Of a stretch of DNA of 64,000 bases, positions 23,080 through 34,330 are shown one piece after another. Below the pieces are notes generated by a model. The model did no database searches. It was not told the origin of the DNA and saw only the letters and a list, made by a program, of their open reading frames with translations. The stretch spans positions 20,758,446 through 20,822,445 of the forward strand of contig NC_044917.1 in NCBI RefSeq assembly GCF_003576645.1. Reading direction: 5' to 3'. Source of the DNA: Ipomoea triloba. Lineage: Eukaryota; Streptophyta; Magnoliopsida; Solanales; Convolvulaceae. The translations under genes were made by a program, and so were the position numbers. Position 1 is the stretch's first letter. Every line of letters starts with the position of its first letter.

Positions 23080-24339
23080 ACAAAAATACAAACAAAAGAA
23101 ATACAAAAAACAAAAACAAAAAACAAAACCAAAAAAAAAAAAACCATTAAAAAAACTCTTGAAATGTGCTCTAAAGCATTTTAATTACAAGAAAACATTT
23201 CGAAAGAGTTTTTAATATAGAAATGTGATGGAAACACGAATATCAATGTTCAAACCCTTTATGGAGTATTTTTCATTTTTTTTATTTTGAAAGTTTAAAT
23301 TAAACTTTATCTTTTAAGGAAATTAAAGTTTAATTTATTTTTACAGAGTTTAAAATTAAGAAAAATTCACTTTTAATCAACTATCATGACATTGTCACAT
23401 TTATTCATATTCTTTTAATTTTATCACATTACATCATTGACTTTCATTTGTTTCCCACGTGTTAATTTGCTCTTTAAATTTTTTAAATTTAATCCTGAAT
23501 CTACTAATATAGTTTTAATTATATCTTATCGTGATTATTAACTAATTTAGAGACAGATAAATAAGAACCCAGTTTTAATATTTTAAAGATATATTTTTAC
23601 TTACTTTTTTTTTATTTTTAAACTTCACTTTTCTATTTTATTTCTCTGCCTTCTCTTATTAGTACAAATAAACTAGTTGTATGTCATAGTTAAAAAAAAT
23701 AAAAAATAAAATTGCACTCATGATCCTTTACAAGGTAATATTTGTTCTATACTTTCTCACCATCTATTTAGAATGGTAACAGAAGTTTCATCACACTAAA
23801 TAGTAGTTGACGGTGAAATCTAATTTAAATGGCAACAAGAACACATCACTCCTCTTTTTTAAGGAAAACTACATTTTTCAATTGTAGAATCTAAACTGTT
23901 AGTCATGCTCACTTTTCACCCCTAAGCTATCATTGACGTTACAATTTTCGTCTTTTTATTAACTTTTCATGCTTTTCCCCTCCGGATTGTAGTACGCATG
24001 TTATTGCTTCGGAAGTTTATTAATGCATTAATGTTGTTTTCAAAATAATAATAATAATAATAACTTTTCATTCTCATTTTTCATCCCTAAGTTATGTTAA
24101 TGTTGCTAATTTCATCCCTGATGTTTTGTTAGTAAAGGGACAAAAAGTGCAAAGCCAATAATAACTTAGAGACGAAAAGTGAGCATAATCAATAATTAAG
24201 GACGAATTTTACAATTATCACATAACTTAAGGACGAAAAACACAATTTTTTCTCTTTTTTATCTTTAATTAATCTGTAGTATTTTTGCCCTTAAAGATTT
24301 CTTTCTCATTTAATCTTTTGAAGCTAAAAATAACTTCTT
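21461..24339. other. AT-rich intergenic, no supported gene
   Basis: Short hairpins CGTGCATCGCACG (about 21478) and CCGTGTATCGTACGG (about 21932) look like diverged Helitron 3' hairpins but lack a clean CTRR end. One minus-strand open frame (about 22417-22695, starting MLSRITLLENPHVEK) is more protein-like than its surroundings but matches nothing I recognise. An A/C-rich tract (23040-23145) and a tandem AT repeat near 22030-22130 (ATGGATAATGACATTACATT) complete it. Confidence 0.5.
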
Positions 24340-24494
24340 CTTTTTTTTTAATACTATTGACATTGTAGCATCTGTTCATACATATTTTTCTCAACCTAGT
24401 GAAGCATAAAGAGCCAACGTCCCCACTGCGAATCGAACCTGTGGCCTCTCACTTGGGAGGGCTACAGTTATGCCGCTTGACCAACTTAAGCTTA
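24340..24494 (-). mobile_element. tRNA-derived SINE, family A
   Basis: The minus strand starts AAGCTTAAGTTGGTCAAGCG (box A-like TGGTCAAGCGG). Box B-like GGTTCGATTCG follows about 45 bp later. It shares the 3' half with 14821-14985 (GTTGAGAAA...TATGAACAGATGC) and ends in poly-A (poly-T on plus). The heads differ more than the tails. Confidence 0.75.
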
Positions 24495-24733
24495 AAATAA
24501 ACTAAAAGAAATAACCGGAAAGGTGGCAAATATTATCATACAAATTTTTTTTTAAATCTAGTGGAAGGGGGAAACCCAAAGTATAATACACTGGCTAAGA
24601 ACTACAATCAACAATATAACACCACCATCAACCTCTAACATGATTATTAGTAAACAGAAATAACAGCAATGAGTAGGCCAGCTACATGAAGCACAATTCA
24701 GGACTGCCATGCTCCTCAAACAAGCCACAGTGC

Positions 24734-25096
24734 TCAGAGGCACTGATGATCGTACATCACAGAGTCGTCAAGATTAAAGTGGCCAGGCTCATCGATCATT
24801 GCATCACCAGGATCCTCTAACGTATTCCCAAATAATCTAGCATTATCAGGGGGATCCTCATCGAGTTCAAAATCATCCTCATTTCTGTGTGGCGACACAA
24901 GTGCATCTTCTGAGTGATGAACCACCATGGTTGAAATTTGTTTCCCACGATTGGAGCCCCTCACAACTGTGTGTTCTGATGCAGCTGCAGCTCTCCTAGG
25001 GGCTCCTCCCCTACCTCCTCTGCCCCTAAAGGTCCCTCGACTTGCCATGTTAGGTTGCCTCGTGGGATTCTGATGTGGAGCAGGGCCTTGAGCCAT
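24734..25096 (-). pseudogene. C-terminal continuation of LINE ORF1
   Basis: Same frame as the ORF1 above, 15 bp after its TAG. It includes an RGG-type segment (RGTFRGRGGRGGAPRR) and an acidic tail (DDFELDEDPPDNARLFG). RGG tails fit RNA binding. Initiation at the internal ATG is possible but not needed to explain it. Confidence 0.7.
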
Positions 25097-25111
25097 TGAT
25101 GGTAGGTAGAC

Positions 25112-26428
25112 CTAATTCGTTCTGATGTTTGGCAAGGATTTCGGTGCAGTCTGGTCTACCACTGTATTGGTCGTCACAACCGCTGGGACTTCTTCATTAT
25201 CATCTAGCCCATCCAGAATGGCAAACCGAGAGTTTAACTGACAACCTCCCCTGGCAGTATTTGCCAGTGAAACTTGGCTTCGACTATTGTTAGGGGGTTC
25301 AGTAGTTTGATTACCTCCCCTTCGTAAGCCTCTCTTATCCTTTCTTGCTACGAGCATCCACTCACCAAAGTTTTGCCTTAGATCTCTGGTTGGTTTACTC
25401 ACTTGATGTACTCCTGGATGTTCCTTCATATTTTGAGGATTGCTGTTCTGATCTTGATCAGAATTTAGACCTGCAACGTTCTCCCCTTTCTTATGTTCAT
25501 CTGCTCTACATTGGCCCTGTTTATGGCCATAGATACCACAACTGAAGCAAACCATTTGTATTCCTTCATACTCTATGGGTACAACTTCGCCACCCACCGT
25601 AAATTTGGCCAACAGAGGTTTGGTTACATCCACTTCAACGCAAACTCTTGCGAATCTGCCTATAGAAATTAAACTGGTAGTGGTATCCACCTTGACTGGC
25701 CGGCCTATGTTTTTTCCTATTTTTGTCAAGAATTCTTCTTCGAAATATTCAATAGGAAGAGCCGGAAATCTTACCCAAACTAGAAGCTTATTCAATTTGT
25801 TTTTCTGAGGGAAAAAATTTGGCTCCCATTCTTGAACCGTCAGGTAATGCCCCAAGATAATCCAAGGTCCGTCGTATTTGGCGAACTCATAGTCGCGAAG
25901 TGATTCAAATCTTGCCAAGAAATAGTCTTGATCTATCGCAATGAGTTCGAAGTTTGCTTCCGTCTTCCACATCTGTTGAAGTCTCTGCCGCAAAAATAAG
26001 TAGCCGACCTTGCGCCCAAGAACTTTGACAATTAAGGTTCTCCGCCATGGCCTCCGTAGGCGTTCCTTTTCTTCTCTTGATACCGGAATTACAGGGCAAT
26101 TGGGGTCTGATTCGACTTCCTCCATTGTTTCCTCGTCCGAGACTTCTTCTTGCTCTGTAGATTCGTAGTTCTCTTTTCTGCCCCAAGCATTATTGGGGGT
26201 TTCAATTGGGGTTCGCCATTGAGTGGAATCCGATGACTTAAGGCCGGCTGACATAGGTGTTTCTTGGATAATCCCGTCAATCGGAGATGTCGATGGCTGT
26301 TTCGACGAATCTCGACCTCTCTTTGTTTTCTTCGTGCTTCGTCGTAGCAGGTCTTCATCTTCTGGTAATAGAGCGGTCGCCGCTTGAGGCGAGCCTCTTT
26401 CAGATAATTCCTCCGTGACTTTTCTCAT
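25112..26428 (-). pseudogene. LINE ORF1 protein, DUF4283 plus CCHC zinc knuckle
   Basis: A 438-codon frame from an ATG, with 57 bp between it and the element's 5' end. Residues 1-125 are polar and low complexity. Residues about 130-280 form the DUF4283 domain (RRTLIVKVLGRKVGYLFLRQ..., YDGPWIILGHYLTVQEW, LLVWVRFPALPIEYF). Residues 294-307 are a CCHC knuckle (CFSCGIYGHKQGQC). This is the usual ORF1/gag-like RNA-binding protein of plant L1-clade LINEs. The frame ends at TAG (25112-25114), and coding-like sequence continues in the same frame to 24734. A single nonsense mutation therefore probably shortened a protein of about 565 residues. A domesticated DUF4283 gene copied by retroposition is an alternative. 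Confidence 0.85.
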
Positions 26429-26851
26429 ACGCTAGAGAATATTAATTTGCTCCTAATTTAACCATTAGGTGCTGTTCTAATGAATTATTATCATACAAAT
26501 TTATTCCTGCTAATTTTTGACTACTTACGTTATAAAACAGATATCAAAGCAATTTAAAAAAAATTTCAAATGCACGACTATGTTCATCAAAATTAATAGG
26601 CCACATAAGTATCAGACGTATGCATGCATGCTTTCTTATATCATAAAGTAGATATCAAAATTAAAAGCATTATTTGCATTACAAAGTTTGTATAAAATAA
26701 TTATGGTATTATTATGCTATAATAAATGTTAAAACCTTTTTTAAAAAAAATACCCGGAGCTAGTCCGGTAAAGCTGCAGTTAAGATACCAGCGAATCAGA
26801 CCCGATCAAATTTTAATCCAAAAATCAATGAATCGTAATAATGTATTGGCT

Positions 26852-27021
26852 CACGTGGTGAATTACCAAACGCGTGGCATACCGTAGATTATGAAGTCGG
26901 TAGTCGTCAAAATTAAAAAATGTCTATGGTCTAAGAGTCTTTTCAGATCTCAACCCAATCCAAAAACCTTACCAACTTCTGCCAAACTTCCATGTGAACC
27001 CAAACATTCCATCTATATATA
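26852..27021 (+). promoter_or_regulatory. Putative promoter: ABRE/G-box, CE3-like site, TATA box
   Basis: CACGTGG at 26852-26858 (ABRE/G-box core), AACGCGTGG near 26869 (similar to coupling element CE3), and TATATATA at 27014-27021, about 70 bp before the ATG at 27084. The combination is typical of ABA- or seed-responsive plant promoters. Function is inferred from motifs only. Confidence 0.45.
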
Positions 27022-27083
27022 CTTACAGACTTTTCAGTCATATTAAGACGACGGCTCAGCCGGTTTAATATTCGTTCATAGTA

Positions 27084-27335
27084 ATGGAGATGGAGAAAAA
27101 GAATAGCAACGTAGAAAACGGGAAACAATGCACAGGGGATCACCAGCATCTTTTTGTTCATAGTCAAGTGAAGAAGATCAGGCAACAAGAGTCGGAGAGA
27201 AATATAGTGGAAAGCTGGTTGCCGGGGGATACAAGAACGGAGGTCATGACTAGGCAGCATTCAAGATCACGCCTTGGGCTTATGACTGCCCAAGCAGTAT
27301 CTGTTGCGGTGTCGGTGATGGAAGAAGGTTGGTGA
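27084..27335 (+). CDS. Hypothetical 83-aa protein
   Basis: A single-exon frame from an ATG 63 bp after a TATA box. It is polar and has no signal peptide or membrane segment: it starts MEMEKKNSNVENGKQC, has a basic Gln/Arg/Lys centre (KKIRQQESERNIVESWLPG) and a C terminus with RQHSRSRLGLMTAQAVSVAV. AATAAA at 27531-27536 could serve as the polyadenylation signal, giving a 3' UTR of about 200 bp. I do not recognise the family. ABRE-like sites upstream suggest a stress or seed pattern. It could be a chance frame; the promoter, TATA and poly(A) spacing argues for a real small gene. Confidence 0.4.
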   Translation: MEMEKKNSNVENGKQCTGDHQHLFVHSQVKKIRQQESERNIVESWLPGDTRTEVMTRQHSRSRLGLMTAQAVSVAVSVMEEGW

Positions 27336-27530
27336 TCTGACTAGTGGAATCTCTTGGTATGCATAATATCTACTGCAGATAGGATTACTAGGGTTTGGGT
27401 TTGAGGTTTTGTTTGCCCCGTGTAAATATCAGTATGAATTTGGAGTCTTGGATATAATATTTGGCAGTCCTCTATTTTGATTCATATTGGAATGTTGGAT
27501 GACTGGTGTTTATGTGCCTATTGTGCTGTG

Positions 27531-27536
27531 AATAAA
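27531..27536 (+). terminator. Poly(A) signal candidate for the 83-aa gene
   Basis: AATAAA about 195 bp after the stop codon at 27333-27335. Confidence 0.35.
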
Positions 27537-27795
27537 TCCAACCAATTATTAAAAAAAATAAAAAATAAATAAAAAGAGCAATAAGACATGAAGGCTACTT
27601 AGTATTCATGTAATATGTTTCAAAACAGCCTAGAACCATAGGCTTCTTATGTCAAAATGTAATCCATGTTGGAGCGTTCATATTCAGCAGAAATATTTAA
27701 ATGCCATCTAATTTTAACTACAAATCTTGTGTAAATACATCATAGTGAAATTAGAGAGAAGTAAAGAAACTCATGCTTTAAATTGAAGTTTACCT

Positions 27796-28631
27796 TCACG
27801 AGTCACCATGGACATTCTGAAGTAGGTATCTGGCATTCTGTAGAAGAGCATCAGCCTCCTCATTTGAGGCATCAAGCAAGCGCAGCTCCTTGATTTCCTC
27901 CTGCCATTTTTCCATCTGCTCCTGGTGTATTCTGCAAATGAACAGCAGAGATAGTTCCTTGCCAAACTCACAGTCAAGTTTTCAGCAATTAGATGGGAAA
28001 AGCACTTGCATCTATACTACACAGCACTTACAAAATCACTCGTTCTTCAAATTCATTGCTTACTTCCTTCAGCATGGACTTCCCTGATTCAAGCATCTCA
28101 GACACCTTCCCAGGATGATTATTGTAGACATGTAAACCAAACTTGCATTAGCTTAAACTAACATATAAAGCCATTACTAGCATGGTTTAGCATCACAAAC
28201 TTATAAATAACTTCTTTAAAATGATTCAGACCATTTTTTCACCACCATTCATCAAGGAATTCAAGAAAGGGATTTTCTTTATCTTTGAATTTTCTCAGTT
28301 TTTTACCCTGCAGAAATGGTAGTATGGGGTTTAAAAGAAGAAAAACATACCAGCTGAGTAAATCTATTGATCTTTTCTAGAATTTGAGCAATCTCTAGTT
28401 CCACTTGTTCAGAAGCCATGGTGTTTGTTTCAGCTTCCTCTTCAGCAACCTTTGCAATAGCACCTTCAGACTCATCCATTTCCTTCACCTAATTACGGTT
28501 ATATTGCAGTTGCTTAAAAAATCTGAAAAATAATTTGTTCTTTGTATTCATCATATTGAAAAGGCTGAAAGCTAAGAACATACAGAAGGTTTCATACGTT
28601 TCTTTGAGATTTCAATTCCTTCAGCTTCCAT
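27796..28631 (-). CDS. Spliced 131-aa coiled-coil protein, unrecognised
   Basis: Four coding exons on the minus strand: 28631-28584, 28488-28351, 28105-28032 and 27931-27796. Introns start GT (GTATGT, GTATGT, GTAAGT) and end AG, and the phases join cleanly to 131 residues plus TGA. The protein starts MEAEGIEISKKRMKPS. It is acidic and Glu-rich at 17-45, then continuous amphipathic helix to the end (QVELEIAQILEKINRFTQLV, QEQMEKWQEEIKELRLLD, NEEADALLQNARYLLQN). No transit peptide, signal peptide or membrane segment is visible. Further 5' untranslated exons probably lie at about 29450-29900, where non-repetitive sequence and a CpG-rich start occur. It looks like a small conserved structural or adaptor subunit. 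The intact splice sites and codon-level order, unlike the surrounding transposons, make it a real gene. Confidence 0.8.
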
Positions 28632-29950
28632 TCTGAATTGTATGCCTGCTTGAGTACAGGTAATTATGACACATTGCCAAAATTGAAAGTTTTTACAATT
28701 CTGATAAGGATAAGTTGAAAAACTACTAAAAGATTTATCTGTCATTAGGATATTTACCCAATGGAATAAACTATAAGATAGAGAAGACGACAAAAGTCAA
28801 ATTATTCTAACTTGTATTTGATAAGATAAAGTTAAGAACATGCAGCTAAAAAACCAAGAAAAGCCATTAAGTCCATCAGCTTATGACAAACACTCTAAAC
28901 TCAGGATGAAATATGCCTTGATTATCACTACTGGTCACATATCACAAAGATCTAAGGCAAAATTTGATCAGAAATAATATTGAATACTATAAATCCATTA
29001 CTTTAGCACAGACACAAAATAATTCCAAAGAAATAAAGGTAGATAGTTTACCTAGACATACTCAACTCCTATCCTAAAAATTAAAATATCACCCCCTCCT
29101 CTGCTCTATATTCAATGTTTTACCATTATAAACAATGTGAATGGCCTAGTGCTTAACTTACTAATAAGCTAATTAAACAAATGGCGTGTCAATACTTGAG
29201 CTATAAGATTAGTGAATTAAAATGTAAAATCACAGACTATATGACATTAATCAGTTAATGCTAATATAAAATCCACCTACAAATTCAAAGTTGATACAGC
29301 ACATATATAGGTTAGCAGTTCCACATCTCATCAGCAGTTTCAATGTTTCACAGTTACACAAGAGATGATGATCAAATGCAATGATCCAATTGATTACAAA
29401 AGCGCTGATTAAATAGCAGAATCTAATACGACTGTGCATATAACAGATCTCACCTGAGAGCCCCGCGATTGACCTCAAATTTGCGTTGTCTCTTTCAAAA
29501 TTTCAGGCAATAATTCCAATTATACTGCATCCAGATGAAAATCGAGTACGAAAATCCGCATATAAAAATGCAAATAATCACAAAAATAGCCAATGCTGGT
29601 CTATTCTTGCGCATAAACCATGAATTATGAGTTTTAAAAAAAATGCAAAAGTATAGCGAAATAAACATTTTAGACAACGAATACCTCCGATCTGAAATGA
29701 CCTGAAAACGCTGTAGTGTTCCCGAAATCTGTGAAAGGGAAGAAGAAACTCCTAAAAATGTAAGTGTAATTTGTAAGAAAATTGAAGAATTAGCTGCGAG
29801 CTCTACGCTTACGAAGTACGAACTGCAGAGGAACTCCGGGATGGTATGGCTCAGCTCTACGGAATTGAATAAAGATGGAGATGAATCGCCGCGGGAATTA
29901 TGAATATTTGGACTTGGGCCTTTTCCCTCGACCCAGTAACTATTTCTGGG
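28632..29950 (-). other. Likely 5' UTR exon(s), first introns and promoter of the coiled-coil gene
   Basis: Unique, non-transposon sequence upstream of the ATG. A GC-richer block at about 29815-29900 could be the first exon. Splice sites here cannot be set without transcripts. Confidence 0.4.
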
Positions 29951-29994
29951 AAACAAGGCAAACTATCAATAGTTATTGGGCAAATTATTGTTTG

Positions 29995-30520
29995 GAACTG
30001 TGGATTGTGGTCCAACACACGGTCCAATATACATTTTTATAACACATAAAATATATTATTCTAACACATAAAGTATATTATTTTGACACATAATGTGCAT
30101 TATCTTATCCTAAAAGTTTTATTATTCTAACTTATAATGTGCATTATTCTAACACATAATGTACACTATTCTAACACATAATGTACATTATTTTAACACA
30201 TAATGTACATTATTCTAACTCATAAACTTCAGTGAAATTGTTTTGGACCGTGGTCACTATACTATGGACCAATGTCCACATTGCATTGCACACCCTAATT
30301 CAAAAGGATACTCATATTATGTGTCTGCAGTGAACATATTATATGTACCTCAATTACATTATTATGCACCTATAAATAAATTGAAGATACATAGTATGTT
30401 AACTGCAAGTACATAGTATGTTAATTGCATGTCTATAATATGTTAGCTACATATCCATAATATATTAATTGTAGTATATACATAATTTATTAGTTGAAGG
30501 CACATAATATGTTAATTGCA
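29995..30520. repeat. Two tandem arrays of about 21-bp units between GTGGTCCA-type words
   Basis: At about 30038-30225 there are about nine imperfect units of TTATTCTAACACATAATGTACA. At about 30350-30520 there are about six units of ACATAGTATGTTAATTGCA type. GGATTGTGGTCCAACAC precedes the first and TTTTGGACCGTGGTCAC follows it. A similar arrangement occurs at 56060-56380. Confidence 0.75.
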
Positions 30521-31212
30521 AACAAATAACCGAAATTTTGTTTTGGACTAGGGTTCACAATGCATGGTGGACCTTGGTCCATGGTATAACAATTGGGGAA
30601 ATACTTCCTAACAATGATCATACTATGGACCAAAATTCATATTATAAGGTAGACTACAGACATACGTTTAATTTTAGTATAATAAATATTCATTTTTAGT
30701 GCATTACATGTTTATTTGTTAAAAGTTTATTTTTAATGTATTGCATGTTCCTTTTTAGCATACTACCTAAAGATGAATGCATAGTACATTAACAATAGTA
30801 TATTACAAATTAACATTTATCAATCATCTACATTTTTAAGATAGACCATGCCCCACAACCCACACTATAGTTTGCCCACTTTTTAACCTATTTTAATATT
30901 TAAGTAAACATTTACTCCATTTTTTTTTATAATAGTAAACGTTTACTCCATAGTTACTAATGAACATGTTATTGTAAGAAAAATTAGTACGTCACTTGTA
31001 CGATTCACGACAATATTTTAAAAATTTTATAAATTAAAATATAGATAATTGATAAGTGCTCAAAAATGCACATATTTTCATGAGCTATTTCGTATTAATT
31101 TGTATCTATTTCTTGTTTATATTGATTGAATTTGGTGCTTAGTTTTTTATCATTTGGTTTTTAGATACTTCTAAGAAATAATGGTAAAATATGATAATTC
31201 GCAACTTCCACT
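30521..31212. other. AT-rich, possible LTR fragment start near 31050
   Basis: GGTGGACCTTGGTCCATGG near 30570 belongs to the array family above. TTGATAAGTGCTCAAAAATG near 31050 resembles an LTR beginning on the plus strand, with no partner found. Confidence 0.35.
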
Positions 31213-32474
31213 TCATACATGCTGATATTTATTCCTACTTTTAATGCTTTTCATGTACTCCATCATTCTCCCTTCCCTGAAAATGACTCGCCTTTGAGTC
31301 ATCGGAATACAATGGGCGTAATTGGAGAAATATTTGTAGATATCGAAAACATTGAAAGTTTTTGAAATATTCCACCTGCCCAGAAGATCAATCACATAAA
31401 TGTTGTAATTTATTTTCTTGATTACTTTGAAAGGTCCATACTTCTTTGGGTTGAACTTATGAAATGATCCAGGTAGCAATCATTCCTTGCAAATATACAC
31501 TATGACTTGGTCACCAACATCAAAGATTTGTCTTTGCCTTCTTTTATCTGCAATAGTTTTGAACTTGGCATTTGTTGCTTCGAGCTTAGTCTTAACTCTT
31601 TCTTGGACATTAGTAATATGCTCTGCAAATTTTTCTGCCGCCAACGAACATGAATTCAATCTTGGTAGGTGGAGTAAATCAACTGCATTCATAGGTTGCT
31701 TCCTAAACACCACTAAGAATGGTGATTGACCTTTGGATGAATGGACACTACTATTGTATGCAAACTCAACAAGTCCCAACACAAAATCCCATTGCCTCAC
31801 ATGTTTTCACAAACACATCGTATTAAGTTTCCCAGAGTGCGATTCATCACCTCCGTTTGCCCGTCTGTTTGAGGATGAACTGAGCTATTAAACTTTAAAC
31901 TAGCATCGAAGTGTCTCCATAGTGTAGTCCAAAATGGGATAAAAATTTAGAATCCCTGTCAAATGTGATTGAATGTTGAACACCATGAAAATGAACTACT
32001 TTTTGGAAAAATAGTTGTGCCACATGAACTGCATCAGATGTCTTTTTACAGGCAATAAAATGGGTTATTTTTAAAAATATGTCAACCACAACAAAGACGA
32101 AGTCTACACCTCGTCGTGTTTTTGAAAACCCAAGGACGAAGTCCATGGACAAATTTTCCCAAATATCTTCAGGAGTAGGCAACAGAGTGTATAAACCTGT
32201 GTTTTGTTAATGACCCTTAGTTGTTTGGCAAATTGAACAACACCGAACAAACATTGCCACATCACGCTTTAATTGAGGCAAAAGATAACGTTCCTCTAAA
32301 AATGCTATGGTTTTGTCTTGACCAAAATCCACACTTAAACCTCTAGCATGCAAATCACGGGTCAACTTTTCACTTAAGAATATCGGAGGAATGAAGAGTT
32401 GAGTTCCTTTGAATAAATAATCATCTGAAATATGAAGATCTTGAGAATGAACATGAAATACCGCTTGTCTCCAT
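31213..32474 (-). pseudogene. Gypsy (Ty3) integrase and pol C terminus, decayed
   Basis: Minus-strand pieces in order: the H2C2 zinc-binding region (HARGLSVDFGQDKTIAFLEE ... CCSICQTTKGH, about 32400-32207); the integrase core ([20 protein letters not shown], 32182-31895); the C-terminal part (EFAYNSSVHSSKGQSPFLVV, 31800-31480); and the tail (KYGPFKVIKKINYNIYVIDL ... FNVFDIYKY, 31479-31213). Frameshifts and a stop separate them. They continue the RT fragment at 35421-35680, with the part between (RT core, RNase H) deleted. No chromodomain was recognised. The 3' LTR that should follow at lower coordinates was not found. Confidence 0.88.
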
Positions 32475-33202
32475 AGTTGGGTCACCATTGAGCCCTTTCG
32501 ACCACGATACATCTTTTGTTTTGATGTTGGTGCCCAAGCTGCCACATGTGTTCCATCAATGGCGCCTATACATTTCTACAATAAAATTGTAATAATATTA
32601 ACAACAACAACAACCACAATAATAATAATACCTCGAAATAAGGATACCATTTTGGATTCCGCAAGATTTCTGGTTGAACATGTCCTCTATTTTGTGGCTT
32701 AATGATATCATTCCCTAATCTTACAAGCGCTTGTATCGTGATCTTCACACATTTATGAACAGTTGCAGTTGAATGTTGAAACCTTTCAGCTACTATACGT
32801 TGTGTGCATGCTTGGCATAAAACATTAAGACCAATAGCCAATTATTCTTCTACACTAACATTTCTTGTATCCTTTAACACTTCATGTTTTTCAACCTCTA
32901 CATAGAAGAAAGAATACATGTGGTTTCACCCTTAATTGTTCATAGCATTTTGTAGGGTGTCCAAATAATAATTCTTCCATGTATTGGTTATCTGTGAGTG
33001 CAGAGTTCTAACATGGCATCATGTCTACACTTTCCATTAGTAAACATGCAGTATTGAGGACAAACATGTGCCCAACTTGTCTCTTAACCTCCTCATATGA
33101 GTCATCTGAACTAGTTGAGTCATTCTCATCAGTTGTTGAGCTATAATACACATTGTCATGAGTAGTTGAGCTATAAGAAATATCATAATTGTTGTTTGAC
33201 AT
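32475..33202 (-). pseudogene. Harbinger transposase (DDE nuclease, HARBI1-like), N-terminal half
   Basis: The N terminus MSNNNYDISYSSTT is followed by an acidic/Ser stretch, then MEELLFGHPTKCYEQLRVKP (about 32980-32920). The helical domain is QHSTATVHKCVKITIQALVR ... EILRNPKWYPYFE (about 32780-32640), followed by AIDGTHVAAWAPTSKQKMYR, which contains the first catalytic Asp (GAIDGTH). The C-terminal half with the remaining catalytic residues is lost at the 32475 junction. A spacer near 32580-32640 looks like an intron. It cannot be active. Confidence 0.85.
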
Positions 33203-33479
33203 TACCTGTCAAACACATATTAATACAAACACTTGCTCAACATATTACAATTTAAATAATAATAATAAAGTAGTAATAATACAACATGTCAACAATACTA
33301 AAGTACAGTTACTACAACACCTTGTAACTACTAGTAGGAGTTCTTATCACATAAGTAATTATAATATAAAGAACATGTTCATCTACTAGGAGTTCTGATC
33401 GCATAAGTAGTCATAATATAAAGAACATGTTCATCATACAAACAACAATTAATACAATACTTATTAGAGAGAGAGCAAC

Positions 33480-34330
33480 CAGGCCAATTGCTTATCTTCG
33501 GGCATTGCAATAAAACCATTACGGTGAGCTTCAGACGTGGCAAGTTTTTCAAAAGCACGATTATAAGTTTTCGGGCTAAGAGTTGAAAATGTGTTTAGAA
33601 TTTGCATACTTCTCGTCATACTATCAACATGGGTCATTCATGTACTCATTTCACTTGTAGATTCTTGTTGTTGCTGCCTACGTTGTTGCCTAAGTTTCTT
33701 TTCCTTTCGCTCCGCTCTCCTATCATGCAAATCTTCAGACATTATACCGTTGTACGACGCAAACGCACTAGCAAGTTGACCTTTCCAATTATTGTTAACA
33801 CTCATTTTACCACTACCAGTCATCTCATCTGCATTTCTTTTGCCCTTAGAATTATTCCCACAACTTTTAAGTAGGTTGTCTGTGTCAGTTATCATAAAGT
33901 TATCTTCATTTTGTCTTTCCGCATTTGAGTCCATTGGTTGTTGCGTTGAAGGGTTCGCAAGGCCTATAGTAGCATAGTTGTTTGGGAAAATAAGACAATA
34001 CATCTCATAATGTTTGCAACCTTGTTTGTATAGAGTTCTGTAGATCTTGTTTTTCTACAAAATAAAATAAACATCATTAGTGTCATCTTTAATATTATAT
34101 AAAACTAAAATTCATACCTTGAAGAAACTAAAATCCATACCTTGAAGAAACTTTCCCAAACTGCATCATCTACTTCAGCCTTATTTGTTTCAGCATTGAA
34201 TGTTAATCTAGTGTGGTTTAACACCTCTAAGAAGCGTCTATGTAAATCCTTGCATATGTTATACTTTCCACACAACTGAATACCGGTATAAACACATCCT
34301 GTTTTGTCTTTAAGCTCTTGACTCATTTCA
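33480..34330 (-). pseudogene. Harbinger ORF1, Myb/SANT-like DNA-binding protein
   Basis: Pieces on the minus strand: KTGCVYTGIQLCGKYNICKD ... AEVDDAVWESFFKV (34326-34105), matching the Myb/SANT-like domain that accompanies plant Harbinger transposases, then a Gln/Arg/Lys-rich segment (DRRAERKEKKLRQQRRQQQQ, 34003-33638). An intron-like gap lies between. The protein normally helps the transposase bind element ends. Confidence 0.7.

Larger units (their letters stand above)
24548..26485 (-). mobile_element. ORF1-only LINE (half-L1-like), full length
   Basis: The 1938-bp insert is flanked by an exact 17-bp target duplication TATTATCATACAAATTT (24531-24547 and 26486-26502). It has a poly-A tail at its minus-strand 3' end (T run after 24541). 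A 5' leader of about 57 bp precedes the ORF1 start. There is no reverse transcriptase or endonuclease: the ORF1 region is followed directly by about 180 bp of 3' UTR. It must have been mobilised in trans. Confidence 0.85.

Noticed and set aside
22865..23119. Phe/Leu-rich minus-strand frame
   Set aside because: It translates an A/C-rich low-complexity tract and looks membrane-like only by composition.
30038..30520. Possible CRISPR-like array
   Set aside because: Units are contiguous with no spacers, imperfect, and the genome is plant nuclear.
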